Below are positions 1 through 7,978 of a stretch of DNA of 64,000 bases, one piece after another. The number at the start of each line of letters is the position of its first letter. Position 1 is the first letter of the stretch. Origin of the DNA: Pseudomonas putida (GTDB lineage: Bacteria; Pseudomonadota; Gammaproteobacteria; Pseudomonadales; Pseudomonadaceae); NCBI RefSeq assembly GCF_003228315.1, contig NZ_CP029693.1, forward strand, positions 3,046,001-3,110,000, in the 5' to 3' direction. The notes beneath the pieces are model-generated. The model had not been told where the DNA came from, ran no database searches, and saw only the letters and a program-made list of their open reading frames with translations. A program made the position numbers and the translations under genes.

Positions 1-245
1 GAGGTACTGCCGGTACGGTCGGCGACGACCTTGCAGCCGTACTTGTCTTCGAAGGTCGCGGCGATGTTGCGCAGTGCTGCCAGGCCGGTGTCATCGGACC
101 AGGTCAGCAGTTTCAGGGTCTTGCCGGCAAAGCGGGTGTCGCTGGCGTTGGCCTTGACGAACGGCAGGCTCATGGCCGCCGCGGCAACCGAGGCTACGCC
201 CACGGTCTTGATGAATTGACGTCTGTTCAGATCATGCTCGCCCAT
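1..245 (-). CDS. Extracellular solute-binding protein, N-terminal part only
   Basis: The gene runs off the left edge, so only about the first 80 residues are visible. The start ATG is read on the minus strand at 243-245. The N-terminus has a twin-arginine motif (RRQFIK) followed by an Ala-rich hydrophobic stretch ending near KANAS, which points to Tat export to the periplasm. The mature start (GKTLKLLTWSDDTGLAALRN) resembles PotD/polyamine-type or iron-type substrate-binding proteins of ABC importers. It lies downstream of, and co-directional with, the aldehyde dehydrogenase and ThDP decarboxylase genes but is separated from them by a REP pair. It may bring in the substrate of that catabolic cluster; this is inference. 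The ligand cannot be read from the visible part. Confidence 0.8.
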   Translation of the reverse strand, partial: MGEHDLNRRQFIKTVGVASVAAAAMSLPFVKANASDTRFAGKTLKLLTWSDDTGLAALRNIAATFEDKYGCKVVADRTGST

Positions 246-552
246 TACGGACTCCCTTTGTTTTTGTAGGTATGAGGCAGGTCGAAACTGTTGCATCCGC
301 GCGGTCGGATCAGCGCTGGCTCCCGTATCTTCGGGGGCTTGGTTGAACCGGTGAGTTCATCCTGAGGTCGTGCAAAACAACTGACTATCGATAAAAAATC
401 ATTGGAGCCATGACGTAGGCGCATGACTCTTTTTACCTGTGGGAGCGAGCCTGCTCGCGATGGACGTCAACGAAAACGCGGGGCATCAGACGGCCCGTGT
501 CGCCTATGAGTGCATCGCGAGCAGGGCTCGCTCCTACAGTGTGATAGGGGCG
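246..552. other. Intergenic region with REPIN
   Basis: This gap of about 300 bases between the aldehyde dehydrogenase and the solute-binding protein holds a REP pair at 437-540. Upstream of the binding-protein start there is AT-richer DNA (about 370-435) that may carry its promoter. I see no further gene. Confidence 0.6.
437..540. repeat. REPIN (inverted pair of REP units)
   Basis: A forward REP arm (GGGAGCGAGCCTGCTCGCGAT) and a reverse arm flank a spacer of about 50 bases. The reverse arm carries one extra G in its loop (GCAGGGCTCG). The spacer begins GGACGTCAACGAAAACGCGG, the conserved interior shared with several other copies in this window. Confidence 0.9.
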
Positions 553-2013
553 TCAGACAGCCCGAATCACGTGTTTGATTTCCTGGAAAGCCTGCAAGCC
601 CCACGGCCCCAATTCGCGGCCGATGCTGCTCTGCTTGTAGCCACCCCAGGCGGTCTGCGGGAAGATCACCTGCGGTGCGTTGATCCATACAAGCCCCGCC
701 TGCAGGGCGTTGGCGACGCGATCCGCCGTTTCGGCATTGCTGCTGACCACGCTGGCCACCAGACCGAACTGACTGTCGTTGGCCAGGGCGATCGCCTCGG
801 CTTCGGAGTTGAAACGACGTACGCAGATCACCGGGCCGAAGATCTCCTCACACCACAGCGCACTGTCCAGGGGCACGTCGGTGAAGACCGTCGGCTGCAA
901 AAAATATCCGCGCGCAAGATCCGCCGGACGATTGCCGCCGCACACCAACGTGGCGCCGGCACTCAGGCCGCGATCGATGTGGCCGAGCACGCGCTGGTAT
1001 TGCGCCTGATTGACCAGTGCGCCCATCTCTACATTCGGGTCGAACGGATCGGCCACGCGAATCGCTTCGGCGCGGGCCTTCAGACGGGTCATGAATTCAT
1101 CGGCCAACTCATCGGCAACCAGCACGCGGCTGGTGGCGGAGCACATTTGCCCGGCGTTGAAGAAACCGCCACCGCAGGCCACGTCCACCGCCAGGTCGAT
1201 GTCGGCATCAGCCAGCACCAGCAGCGACGACTTGCCGCCCAGTTCCAGGCTCACACCCTTGACGGTTTCCGCCGCGCGCTGCATGACCTGTACGCCCACC
1301 GCATTGCTGCCGGTGAAGGAAATCTTGGCGATGCGCGGGTCCGCCGACAGTGGCGCGCCCACGGCCAGGCCGGTACCGCAAACCAGGTTGAACACACCGG
1401 CCGGCAAACCGGCTTGGGCAATGATGGTTGCCAGTTCAAGTTCCGGCAGCGGCGTCACTTCCGATGGCTTGAGCACCACGCAGCAACCGGCGGCCAGGGC
1501 CGGGGCGAGTTTCCAGGCGGTGGTGACCATCGGGAAGTTCCACGGCACGATCAGGCCGACTACACCGCAGGGTTCGCGGCGCAGGCGTGCACTGAAATCA
1601 TCGCTTGGCAGCTCGACGGTGCTGTCCTGCTTCGCGTCCAGGCCTTCGGCCAGACCTGCGTAGTACTCGAAGGTAGCGATCACATCATCGACGTCGATGG
1701 CCGCTTCGAACTGTGGCTTGCCGTTGTTGCTCGACTGCAACTGCATCAAGCGCTCACGAGCAGCCGACACGCCGGCAGCGATCTTGCGCAGAATCGCGCC
1801 GCGCTCGGCGCCGGAGGTCTTCGACCAGTCGGCGAACGCCCGGGTGGCCGCGCTGACGGCCTGCTCGACCGCTTGTTCATCACCGCCCACCACCGTGGTC
1901 AGCAGCGCTTCGGTGGCCGGGTTGATCACCCGCAGGTGCTCGTTGCCGGCGGACCATTGGCCGTCGATGTACAGGCCGTCCAGGGTGGTTGGCAGAGTCA
2001 GGGATACGCTCAT
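553..2013 (-). CDS. NAD(P)-dependent aldehyde dehydrogenase
   Basis: A 486-residue member of the aldehyde dehydrogenase superfamily, the usual length. Visible hallmarks are PWNFP in the Rossmann region, FTGSNAVG for NAD binding, LELGGKS with the catalytic Glu region, and FNAGQMCSATSR with the nucleophilic Cys. The start codon overlaps the stop of the upstream ThDP decarboxylase (ATGA at 2010-2013), so the two are translationally coupled. The open frame extends further upstream, but that part is antisense-like sequence inside the decarboxylase gene. The decarboxylase should release an aldehyde, which this enzyme would oxidise to the acid; 4-guanidinobutyraldehyde is the natural guess if the partner is AruI. 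The substrate assignment is inference from context. Confidence 0.9.
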   Translation of the reverse strand: MSVSLTLPTTLDGLYIDGQWSAGNEHLRVINPATEALLTTVVGGDEQAVEQAVSAATRAFADWSKTSGAERGAILRKIAAGVSAARERLMQLQSSNNGKPQFEAAIDVDDVIATFEYYAGLAEGLDAKQDSTVELPSDDFSARLRREPCGVVGLIVPWNFPMVTTAWKLAPALAAGCCVVLKPSEVTPLPELELATIIAQAGLPAGVFNLVCGTGLAVGAPLSADPRIAKISFTGSNAVGVQVMQRAAETVKGVSLELGGKSSLLVLADADIDLAVDVACGGGFFNAGQMCSATSRVLVADELADEFMTRLKARAEAIRVADPFDPNVEMGALVNQAQYQRVLGHIDRGLSAGATLVCGGNRPADLARGYFLQPTVFTDVPLDSALWCEEIFGPVICVRRFNSEAEAIALANDSQFGLVASVVSSNAETADRVANALQAGLVWINAPQVIFPQTAWGGYKQSSIGRELGPWGLQAFQEIKHVIRAV

Positions 2014-3647
2014 TTCGACACCGCCTGGGTCCACGCGGTCTGGTCGATTTCGATCAGGGTGGGCCCCTGACGATCGGCGGCGGCACGCAGGGCAATGCGC
2101 AGCTTGTCGGCGTCGCTGACGGCTTCCGCCGCACAGCCCAGGGCCTTGGCCACACCGATGAAGTCCGGGGTGTAGATGTCCACGCCCACCGGCTCGATGG
2201 CGCGGTTGACCATGTATTTCTTGATCTCTTCGTAACCCTGGTTGTTCCACAGCAGCACGATCACCGGGGTGCGCGCTTCAACGGCGCTGGCCAGTTCCGG
2301 CAGGGTGAATTGCAGGCCGCCGTCACCGATCAGGCACACCACCGGTGGGCGGGTGCCGCTCTCAGTGCTGCCGCCGAGCCAGGCGCCAATCGCCGCCGGC
2401 AAGGCATAACCGAGGGTGCCGTAGCCAGTGGACGAGTTGAACCAGCGGCGCGGGCGCTCCGGGTTGAACGTCAGGTTGCCGGTGTACACCGGTTGGGTCG
2501 AGTCGCCGACGAATACCGCGTCCGGCAATTCGCGCAGAACGGTTTCCAGGAAATGCGTCTGGGCCAGGGTCGGGGCATCCCAGCTGGCAGCCAGTTCTTC
2601 GCGCAGACGGGCGGCACGCACGTGGCCCCAATCGTTGCTGCGCGCGGCCAGGGTCTTGTGGGACAGCGAGCTGAGCAAGGCCTGGGCGGCGTTGCGCGAG
2701 TCAGCTACCAAGGCCACGTGCGGCGGGTAGTTGCGCACGGTCTGGTCCGGATCGATGTCGATGCGCAGCAGCTTGCCGGGAATCTCGAAACCACCTTTGA
2801 AGGTGACGTCGTAGTCGGTCTCGGCCAGCTCGGTACCGATGGCCAGCACCACGTCGGCCTCGGCCACCAGGGCACGGGTGGCGACCAGGCTCTGGGTCGA
2901 ACCGATCAACAGCGGGTGAGCGGATGCGAGCATGCCCTTGGCGTTGATGGTCAGGGCCACCGGTGCGTCCAGCAGTTCGGCCAGCTGGGTCAGCTCGGCG
3001 GCAGCATCGATGGCGCCGCCGCCAGCGAGGATCAGCGGACGCTGGGCGCTGGCCAGCAGTTCAGTCATGCGGCTGACGGCGGAAGGTGCGGCACCGGCGC
3101 GGTCGATGTTGACCGGCAGGCTGGCGAGCAGGTCGTCGGCTTCTTCAACCAGTACGTCCAACGGGATTTCGATGTGTACCGGGCGTGGACGACCGGCCTG
3201 GAACAGCGCGAAGGCGCGGGCCAGCACGACCGGCAACTCGGACGCCGACATCAGGGTGTGGGAGAACTCGGCGACACCGGCACACAGCGCGCTCTGGTTC
3301 GGCAGTTCGTGCAGCTTGCCGCGACCGCCGCCCAACTGGCTGCGCGATTGCACGCTGGAAATCACCAGCATCGGGATCGAGTCGGCGTAGGCCTGACCCA
3401 TCGCGGTGGTGATGTTGGTCATGCCAGGGCCGGTGATGATGAAGCACACACCCGGCTTGCCGCTGGTGCGGGCATAGCCGTCGGCCATGAAGCCGGCGCC
3501 CTGCTCGTGGCGCGGGGTGACGTGGTTGATGCTCGAACGGGCCAGCCCGCGATACAGCTCCACGGTATGAACGCCCGGAATGCCGAATACCTGCTCGACA
3601 CCGTAACCTTCGAGTAACTTGACCAATACTTCGCCGCACGTCGCCAT
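2010..3647 (-). CDS. aruI: ThDP-dependent 2-keto acid decarboxylase, AruI-like (5-guanidino-2-oxopentanoate decarboxylase)
   Basis: A 545-residue member of the acetolactate synthase/benzoylformate decarboxylase superfamily. The N-terminal Pyr domain has GIPGVHTVELYRGL and RHEQGAGFMADGYAR with the catalytic Glu. The central domain follows. The C-terminal PP domain has the ThDP motif GDGGLQFTLPEL...LLWNN. The sequence resembles AruI, which decarboxylates 2-ketoarginine to 4-guanidinobutyraldehyde in the arginine transaminase pathway; I assign the symbol by memory of that family, and other 2-keto acids remain possible. The start at 3647 (MATCGEVLVKLL) matches the family N-terminus; the longer frame to 3743 is not supported. 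It is the first gene of a two-gene unit with the aldehyde dehydrogenase, divergent from a LysR regulator. No arginine:pyruvate transaminase (aruH) is seen in the window. Confidence 0.72.
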   Translation of the reverse strand: MATCGEVLVKLLEGYGVEQVFGIPGVHTVELYRGLARSSINHVTPRHEQGAGFMADGYARTSGKPGVCFIITGPGMTNITTAMGQAYADSIPMLVISSVQSRSQLGGGRGKLHELPNQSALCAGVAEFSHTLMSASELPVVLARAFALFQAGRPRPVHIEIPLDVLVEEADDLLASLPVNIDRAGAAPSAVSRMTELLASAQRPLILAGGGAIDAAAELTQLAELLDAPVALTINAKGMLASAHPLLIGSTQSLVATRALVAEADVVLAIGTELAETDYDVTFKGGFEIPGKLLRIDIDPDQTVRNYPPHVALVADSRNAAQALLSSLSHKTLAARSNDWGHVRAARLREELAASWDAPTLAQTHFLETVLRELPDAVFVGDSTQPVYTGNLTFNPERPRRWFNSSTGYGTLGYALPAAIGAWLGGSTESGTRPPVVCLIGDGGLQFTLPELASAVEARTPVIVLLWNNQGYEEIKKYMVNRAIEPVGVDIYTPDFIGVAKALGCAAEAVSDADKLRIALRAAADRQGPTLIEIDQTAWTQAVSK

Positions 3648-3806
3648 GTGTATGCCCTTCTTGTTCGTTTGAGACGCCGGGCCTGCGCCGTGTTTATGAT
3701 GATTGGGCAGGTCCAGGGATGGCCTCATTGGAACGGGCGACACGTAGCCGTAACAATGGATAAAAAGTCATACTAGCCATGTCCTCACGTCATACCTTGG
3801 ATCCCA

Positions 3807-4688
3807 ATGAAACGACTGCCTCCCCTGCCGGCGCTGCACACTTTTCTGATTACCGCGCAGTGCTGCAATTTCACCCGGGCCGCCGAGCAACTGCACATCA
3901 CCCAGGGCGCGGTCAGCCGGCAGATCGCCGGGCTGGAAGATTTTCTCGGTTATGAGTTGTTCATCCGTCAGGCCCGGGGCCTGGACCTGACCGCCGAGGG
4001 ACGTGAATGGCTGCCACGGGTGCAGCAGATTTTCGGCCTGATCGACGAGGCGGTGGAGCAGATCGGCGAGAAGCGCGAAACCCTGCAACTCAAGGCCCCG
4101 ACCTGCGTCATGCGCTGGTTGCTGCCGCGCTTGCTGCAATGGCAGCGGGAGCGGCCGGACGTGCCGGTGGAATTGACCACCACGGTCAAGCACGGGGTGG
4201 ATTTTCATCTGGAGCAATTCGATGCGGCGGTGATGTATGGCGCGCCACCGGATCGCGCGCTGGAGTCGCACCTGCTGTTTGATGAACAACTCACCCCGGT
4301 CTGCTCCCGGCCCATGCTCGAAGGCACGTTGGCCTTGCAGGCGCCGACGGACTTGCAGCACCACCTGTTGCTGCACCCCACCCGCGATGAACGGGACTGG
4401 AAAGCCTGGTTGAAAGCGGCGGATGTGCATTTGACCAATGTCAGCAAGGGCCAGCATTTCGAAACCCTGGACCTGGCGATGTCGATGGCGTCCCAGGGGA
4501 CTGGCGTGGCGATCGGCGACTGGTCGCTGATCGGCGATGACCTGAATGCCGGACGGCTGGTCATGCCTTTCGATCTGAAGGTAAAAACCGGGCTGGCGTA
4601 TTACCTGGTTTTCCCGGAGAAACCCGCGCCTTCGCCGAAGTTGCGTGAGTTGATGGGGTGGTTGGTGGAGCAGGCGCAGTCGCGCTGA
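3807..4688 (+). CDS. LysR family regulator (GcvA-like)
   Basis: A 293-residue LysR-type regulator. The winged HTH is at residues 5-65 (FTRAAEQLHITQGAVSRQIAGLEDFLGYELF), followed by a periplasmic-binding-like effector domain. The opening MKRLPPLPALHTF and the GLDLTAEG segment are typical of the GcvA branch. It is transcribed away from the decarboxylase/aldehyde dehydrogenase pair across a gap of about 160 bases. The usual LysR arrangement suggests it controls that pair in response to the substrate or an intermediate. The ligand is unknown. Confidence 0.9.
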   Translation: MKRLPPLPALHTFLITAQCCNFTRAAEQLHITQGAVSRQIAGLEDFLGYELFIRQARGLDLTAEGREWLPRVQQIFGLIDEAVEQIGEKRETLQLKAPTCVMRWLLPRLLQWQRERPDVPVELTTTVKHGVDFHLEQFDAAVMYGAPPDRALESHLLFDEQLTPVCSRPMLEGTLALQAPTDLQHHLLLHPTRDERDWKAWLKAADVHLTNVSKGQHFETLDLAMSMASQGTGVAIGDWSLIGDDLNAGRLVMPFDLKVKTGLAYYLVFPEKPAPSPKLRELMGWLVEQAQSR

Positions 4689-4704
4689 ACTCCGCACCGC
4701 TTCT

Positions 4705-4806
4705 CTGTAGGAGCGAGCCTGCTCGCGATGATCGCAAGGGCACCGCGATTTACCTGGCAGCCCGCGTCATCGTTAACGACCATCGCGAGCAGGCTCGCTC
4801 CTACAG
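4705..4806. repeat. REPIN
   Basis: An inverted pair of REP arms (CTGTAGGAGCGAGCCTGCTC... and its complement) about 100 bases long. The interior next to the right arm reads GCGTCATCGTTAACGACCAT, the same conserved inner segment seen in other long copies. It lies between convergent genes. Confidence 0.9.
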
Positions 4807-4820
4807 GGAGAGGTGTCGTT

Positions 4821-5435
4821 TCAGTAGCCGACCGTGAACCGTTGTTTTGAATGCTTCGGCACTTCGATTTCATCGAGCATCGCAATCGCAAAATCGGCAA
4901 ACGAGATCCAGCTGCGCCCTTCGCGGCTCACCAGCAAATCATCCTTGCCAACCCGGAACGACGCCGTGCGCTCGCCTTCGACAAACTCCGCCGACGGCGA
5001 CAGGAAGGTCCAGTCCAGATCCTTTTCCTGACGTAGATTGTCCAGAAACACCGCACCGGCACCCGCCTCGGCCTTGTACTCCGCCGGAAAGCCTGCGCTG
5101 TCGATCACCCGGGTACCGTCCGGCAACAACAGCGAACCGGCACCGCCCACCACCAGCAGGCGCTTGACCCCGGCGGCCCTCACCGGCCCGATCACGGCGC
5201 TGGCCGGCAGCGTCGCGAAATGCGCCGCGCTGATCACCACGTCATGCCCGGCGATTGCCGCTTGCAGCGCAGCGCCATCCAGCGCATCGACGGCCTTGCT
5301 GACCACGCCTTCACGCTGGCCGATTTTCGAAGGATCGCGGGCGATGGCGGTGACGCTGTGACCGCGACGCAGGGCTTCTTCCAGGAGTTGGCTGCCGGCA
5401 CGGCCGGTGGCACCGATGATTGCGATTTTGCTCAT
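4821..5435 (-). CDS. NAD(P)H-binding oxidoreductase, YwnB/atypical SDR type
   Basis: A 204-residue protein with the Rossmann motif GATGRAGSQLLEEALRRGHSV at the N-terminus (IAIIGATGRAG). It belongs to the short atypical SDR family that binds NAD(P)H, with no Tyr-x3-Lys catalytic pair. The start at 5435 (MSKIAIIG) is preceded by GGAG; the frame upstream of it runs into a repeat. The exact reaction is unknown. It is probably a cytosolic NADPH-dependent reductase or a redox-sensing NmrA-like protein. It is a single gene between repeats. Confidence 0.82.
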   Translation of the reverse strand: MSKIAIIGATGRAGSQLLEEALRRGHSVTAIARDPSKIGQREGVVSKAVDALDGAALQAAIAGHDVVISAAHFATLPASAVIGPVRAAGVKRLLVVGGAGSLLLPDGTRVIDSAGFPAEYKAEAGAGAVFLDNLRQEKDLDWTFLSPSAEFVEGERTASFRVGKDDLLVSREGRSWISFADFAIAMLDEIEVPKHSKQRFTVGY

Positions 5436-5465
5436 GACGTTCTCCAGTTGGCTGTACTCGTAAGT

Positions 5466-5570
5466 GATCGTTCCCACGCTCTGCGTGGGAATGCCTCAAG
5501 GGACGCTCTGCGTTCCAATGGGACGCAGAGCGTCCCGGGCTGCATTCCCACGCGGAGCGTGGGAACGATC
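5466..5570. repeat. Extragenic palindromic repeat, GATCGTTCCCACGC family
   Basis: The block begins GATCGTTCCCACGCTCTGCG and ends with its near-complement (CGCGGAGCGTGGGAACGATC). Inside are a second nested inverted pair, GGACGCTCTGCGTTCC and GGACGCAGAGCGTCC. This family is distinct from the REP units elsewhere in the window. It could fold into a long cruciform or hairpin between two genes on the same strand. Confidence 0.85.
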
Positions 5571-5583
5571 AGGGAACTGCGCA

Positions 5584-6459
5584 CTACCACTTCATCTCGC
5601 CCTTGGCGACTTTGGCGCTCAGCTCCAGGGAGCTTTCCTCGCCCAGGGTCGGGTAGCGTTTTTTCATCGCGGCGATCAGCGCGGCAGAATCCTTGGCCTT
5701 GGCGGTTTCTTCGTCGAAAGCCTTGATGTAGTCAGCCGTGAACTGCACCGCAGCCAGGGACCGGGCACTTTCACCAAGGTAGTGACCCGGCACGACGGTC
5801 TTCGGTTTCAGCGTTTCGATGGAGTGCAGCGTAGCCAACCAATCGGCATGGGACTGCGGCGTCTGGGTGTCGGCCATCCACACGTGGATGTTTTCCGCGA
5901 CGACTACGCCACCGACCACGGCCTTGATCGACGGGATCCAGACGAAGGTGCGATCGGGCTGTTTGCTCTCCAGACCGACGACCTGCAATTTCTGCCCTTC
6001 GAGGATCAGGCTGTCGCCCTTGAGCACCTGGGGCACGACGGTTTTGGCCGGCGCATCAGCGCCCAGTTTCGGCCCCCAGAACGCCAGTTTGCCGGCCACG
6101 GTCTGCTTGATGTGATCGACGGTTGGCTGCGAGGCGAGAACCTTGGCCTTGGGGAAGGCAGCGGTCAGGGTGTCGAGGCCGAAGTAATAATCCGGGTCAC
6201 CGTGGCTGATGTAGATGGTGGTCAGTTGCTTGCCGCTGGCGCGGATTTTTTCCACCAGTTGCTCGGCCTGGGATTTGCCGAACTGCGCGTCCACCAGGAT
6301 CGCGTCCTTGTCGCCGCTGACCAGCACCGAGGTCACCGGGAAAATCGCCTTTTCGCCGGGGTTGTAGACGTCCAGCGTCAAGGTCGATGCGCTGGCCTGG
6401 CCAGCAAAGCCAAGGGCGGTGGCCAGCAGAATGCGTTTGAGAGAGGTAATGCCGATCAT
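5584..6459 (-). CDS. Exported MBL-fold metallo-hydrolase with altered metal motif
   Basis: A 291-residue protein with an N-terminal signal peptide (LKRILLATALGFAGQASAS) and then a metallo-beta-lactamase fold: DAILVDAQFGKSQAEQLVEKI, TIYISHGDPDYYFGLD and VVPGHY. In the usual HxHxDH motif the second His is Asp here (H86-G-D88-P-D90-Y), so site 1 is atypical while VPGH is kept. I chose the start at 6459 (MIGITSLK); the longer frame reads through a REP element. The protein is probably periplasmic. It stands next to a divergent LysR regulator that may control it. The substrate is unknown. Confidence 0.82.
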   Translation of the reverse strand: MIGITSLKRILLATALGFAGQASASTLTLDVYNPGEKAIFPVTSVLVSGDKDAILVDAQFGKSQAEQLVEKIRASGKQLTTIYISHGDPDYYFGLDTLTAAFPKAKVLASQPTVDHIKQTVAGKLAFWGPKLGADAPAKTVVPQVLKGDSLILEGQKLQVVGLESKQPDRTFVWIPSIKAVVGGVVVAENIHVWMADTQTPQSHADWLATLHSIETLKPKTVVPGHYLGESARSLAAVQFTADYIKAFDEETAKAKDSAALIAAMKKRYPTLGEESSLELSAKVAKGEMKW

Positions 6460-6495
6460 TGTTCGCACCGTTATCGGAATGGAAAACCCGCCTCC

Positions 6496-6598
6496 CTGTA
6501 GGAGCGAGCCTGCTCGCGATGGACGACAGGACACCGCGGGGTATCAGGTTTCCAGCGTCATCGTTGACGACCATCGCGAGCCTGCTCGCTCCTACAGG
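6496..6598. repeat. REPIN with inverted loop in the right arm
   Basis: A REP pair in which the right arm reads CATCGCGAGCCTGCTCGCTC. Its loop has the same orientation as the left arm (CCTGC) instead of the expected CAGGC. The conserved interior GCGTCATCGTTGACGACCAT is present. It lies between the divergent MBL and LysR genes. Confidence 0.9.
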
Positions 6599-6692
6599 GG
6601 AGCAGAAGGACATGGAGAGAGAGCTTAGTTGCCTGGTTCGTTACAAAAAATGCGATGCTGAAACACAGATTGTTTCTGAAATCGGGCAAATC

Positions 6693-7598
6693 ATGGATCG
6701 TCTACAAGCAATGCGGGTGTTCGTCACGGTGGTCGACCTGGGCAGCCAGTCGGCCGCCGCCGATCATCTGGAGCTGTCCCGGCCGGTAGTTTCACGGTAT
6801 CTGGCGGAACTGGAGGACTGGGTCGGCGCGCGTCTGATGCACCGCACGACCCGCAAGTTGAGCCTGACCGCCGCCGGCAATGAAACCCTGCCCCGCTGCC
6901 GGCAGATGCTGGAGCTGTGCAACGACTTGCAGGCCGCCGTCAGTGAACCGGACGATGCCCCGCGCGGCCTGCTGCGCATCAGCGTCAGTACCTCGTTCGG
7001 CCAGGCGCAACTGGCCGATGCCGTGGCGGCCTTCGTCAAGCGCTACCCCGGCGTGAGCATCGATCTGCAGATGCTTGATCGCACGGTGAACCTGGTGGAT
7101 GAGCGCATCGACCTGGCGATTCGCACCAGCACCGAACTGGACCCCAACCTGATCGCCCGGCGCCTGACCGTCTGTCGTTCGGTGATCTGCGCCTCCCCCG
7201 CTTACCTGCGCGAGCACCCGGCACCGCAGCGGGTCGAGGACCTGAGCCGGCACAACTGCCTGACCCATTCCTACTTCGGCAAGAGCCTGTGGCATTTCGA
7301 ACAGGACGGCGAACAGCTATCGGTCCCGGTGCAGGGCAACATCAGCGCCAACGAAGCCAGCACCCTGTTGCGCGCAGCGATAGCCGGGGCCGGCGTGGCG
7401 ATGCTGCCCACGTATCAGGCCGGGGTGCATATCCACAGCGGTGAACTGGTGCGCCTGCTGCCAAGGGCCGAGCCGCGACAGATGCAGGTGTACGCGGTGT
7501 ATGCCTCACGCAAGCACATGCCGGCGGCGTTGCGCAGCCTGGTGGATTTTCTGGTGCAACGGTTTCCCGAAGAACCTGCGTGGGATGTGGGTCTGTAG
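6693..7598 (+). CDS. LysR family regulator (CrgA-like)
   Basis: A 301-residue LysR-type regulator. The HTH is at residues 5-60 (SQSAAADHLELSRPVVSRYLAELEDWVGARLM), followed by the TTRKLSLTAAG hinge and a type-2 periplasmic-binding effector domain. The start at 6693 (MDRLQAMRVF) fits the family; the longer frame upstream is REP sequence. It is divergent from the exported MBL-fold gene, so that gene is a possible target. The effector is unknown. Confidence 0.88.
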   Translation: MDRLQAMRVFVTVVDLGSQSAAADHLELSRPVVSRYLAELEDWVGARLMHRTTRKLSLTAAGNETLPRCRQMLELCNDLQAAVSEPDDAPRGLLRISVSTSFGQAQLADAVAAFVKRYPGVSIDLQMLDRTVNLVDERIDLAIRTSTELDPNLIARRLTVCRSVICASPAYLREHPAPQRVEDLSRHNCLTHSYFGKSLWHFEQDGEQLSVPVQGNISANEASTLLRAAIAGAGVAMLPTYQAGVHIHSGELVRLLPRAEPRQMQVYAVYASRKHMPAALRSLVDFLVQRFPEEPAWDVGL

Positions 7599-7608
7599 AC
7601 ACAATTCA

Positions 7609-7700
7609 TTGTAGGAGCGAGCCTGCTCGCGAAAGCGGTGGGTCAGCCAACAAACATCGTGTATGTGAAGGCCTCATCGCGAGCAGGCTCGCTCCTACAA
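7609..7700. repeat. REPIN, short subtype
   Basis: A forward arm GTAGGAGCGAGCCTGCTCGC and a reverse arm about 90 bases apart. It lacks the conserved inner GGTCGTTAACGATAACGCGG segment found in the longer copies. Confidence 0.9.
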
Positions 7701-7759
7701 AGGCATCAGTGTTCTGCCGTTGCGCTGGCAACTCACCACCCCTGACCTATGCTCAAGGT

Positions 7760-7775
7760 AATACCCAAGGGTATT
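7760..7775. promoter_or_regulatory. Perfect 7-2-7 palindrome upstream of small membrane gene
   Basis: AATACCC-AA-GGGTATT lies 18 bases before the start codon of the 58-residue membrane protein. It could be an operator or part of the promoter; no regulator is identified. Confidence 0.35.
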
Positions 7776-7793
7776 CGTTCAGAGGTCTACGCC

Positions 7794-7970
7794 ATGAACA
7801 TCAGAACAAGAAGGTACCTGGCCATTTTCATCACCTGCGCGGTCACGCTCGGGCTGTATGGCGCGGCAGCCTGGCGCGTCGAGCAGTTGCGCAACCTGCC
7901 CCGTGACTACGCCAGCTGCAATTTCGAGCGTTGCATTCCGCACAACGCCACCCTCAACGCCCTGCGCTGA
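7794..7970 (+). CDS. Small membrane protein with C-x4-C-x2-H tail, hypothetical
   Basis: A 58-residue protein. It has a short basic N-terminus (MNIRTRRYL), one hydrophobic segment (residues 8-27, LAIFITCAVTLGLYGAAAW) and a soluble tail ending in CNFERCIPHNATLNALR. The two Cys and one His could bind metal or form a disulfide on the periplasmic side. The ATG is preceded by AGAGGT at a suitable distance. I do not recognise a family. It lies alone between a REP pair and the convergent pobR-like gene. Confidence 0.6.
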   Translation: MNIRTRRYLAIFITCAVTLGLYGAAAWRVEQLRNLPRDYASCNFERCIPHNATLNALR

Positions 7971-7978
7971 CCACAGGC

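Noticed and set aside
439-2070. Plus-strand open frame of 543 codons over the aldehyde dehydrogenase
   Set aside because: Begins inside a REP arm and has no recognisable domain; the minus-strand gene is well supported.
3724-3746. Single TGTCGC hexamer upstream of the aruI-like gene, considered as an ArgR site
   Set aside because: N8 is followed by AT instead of AA and no second half-site lies 21 bases away.
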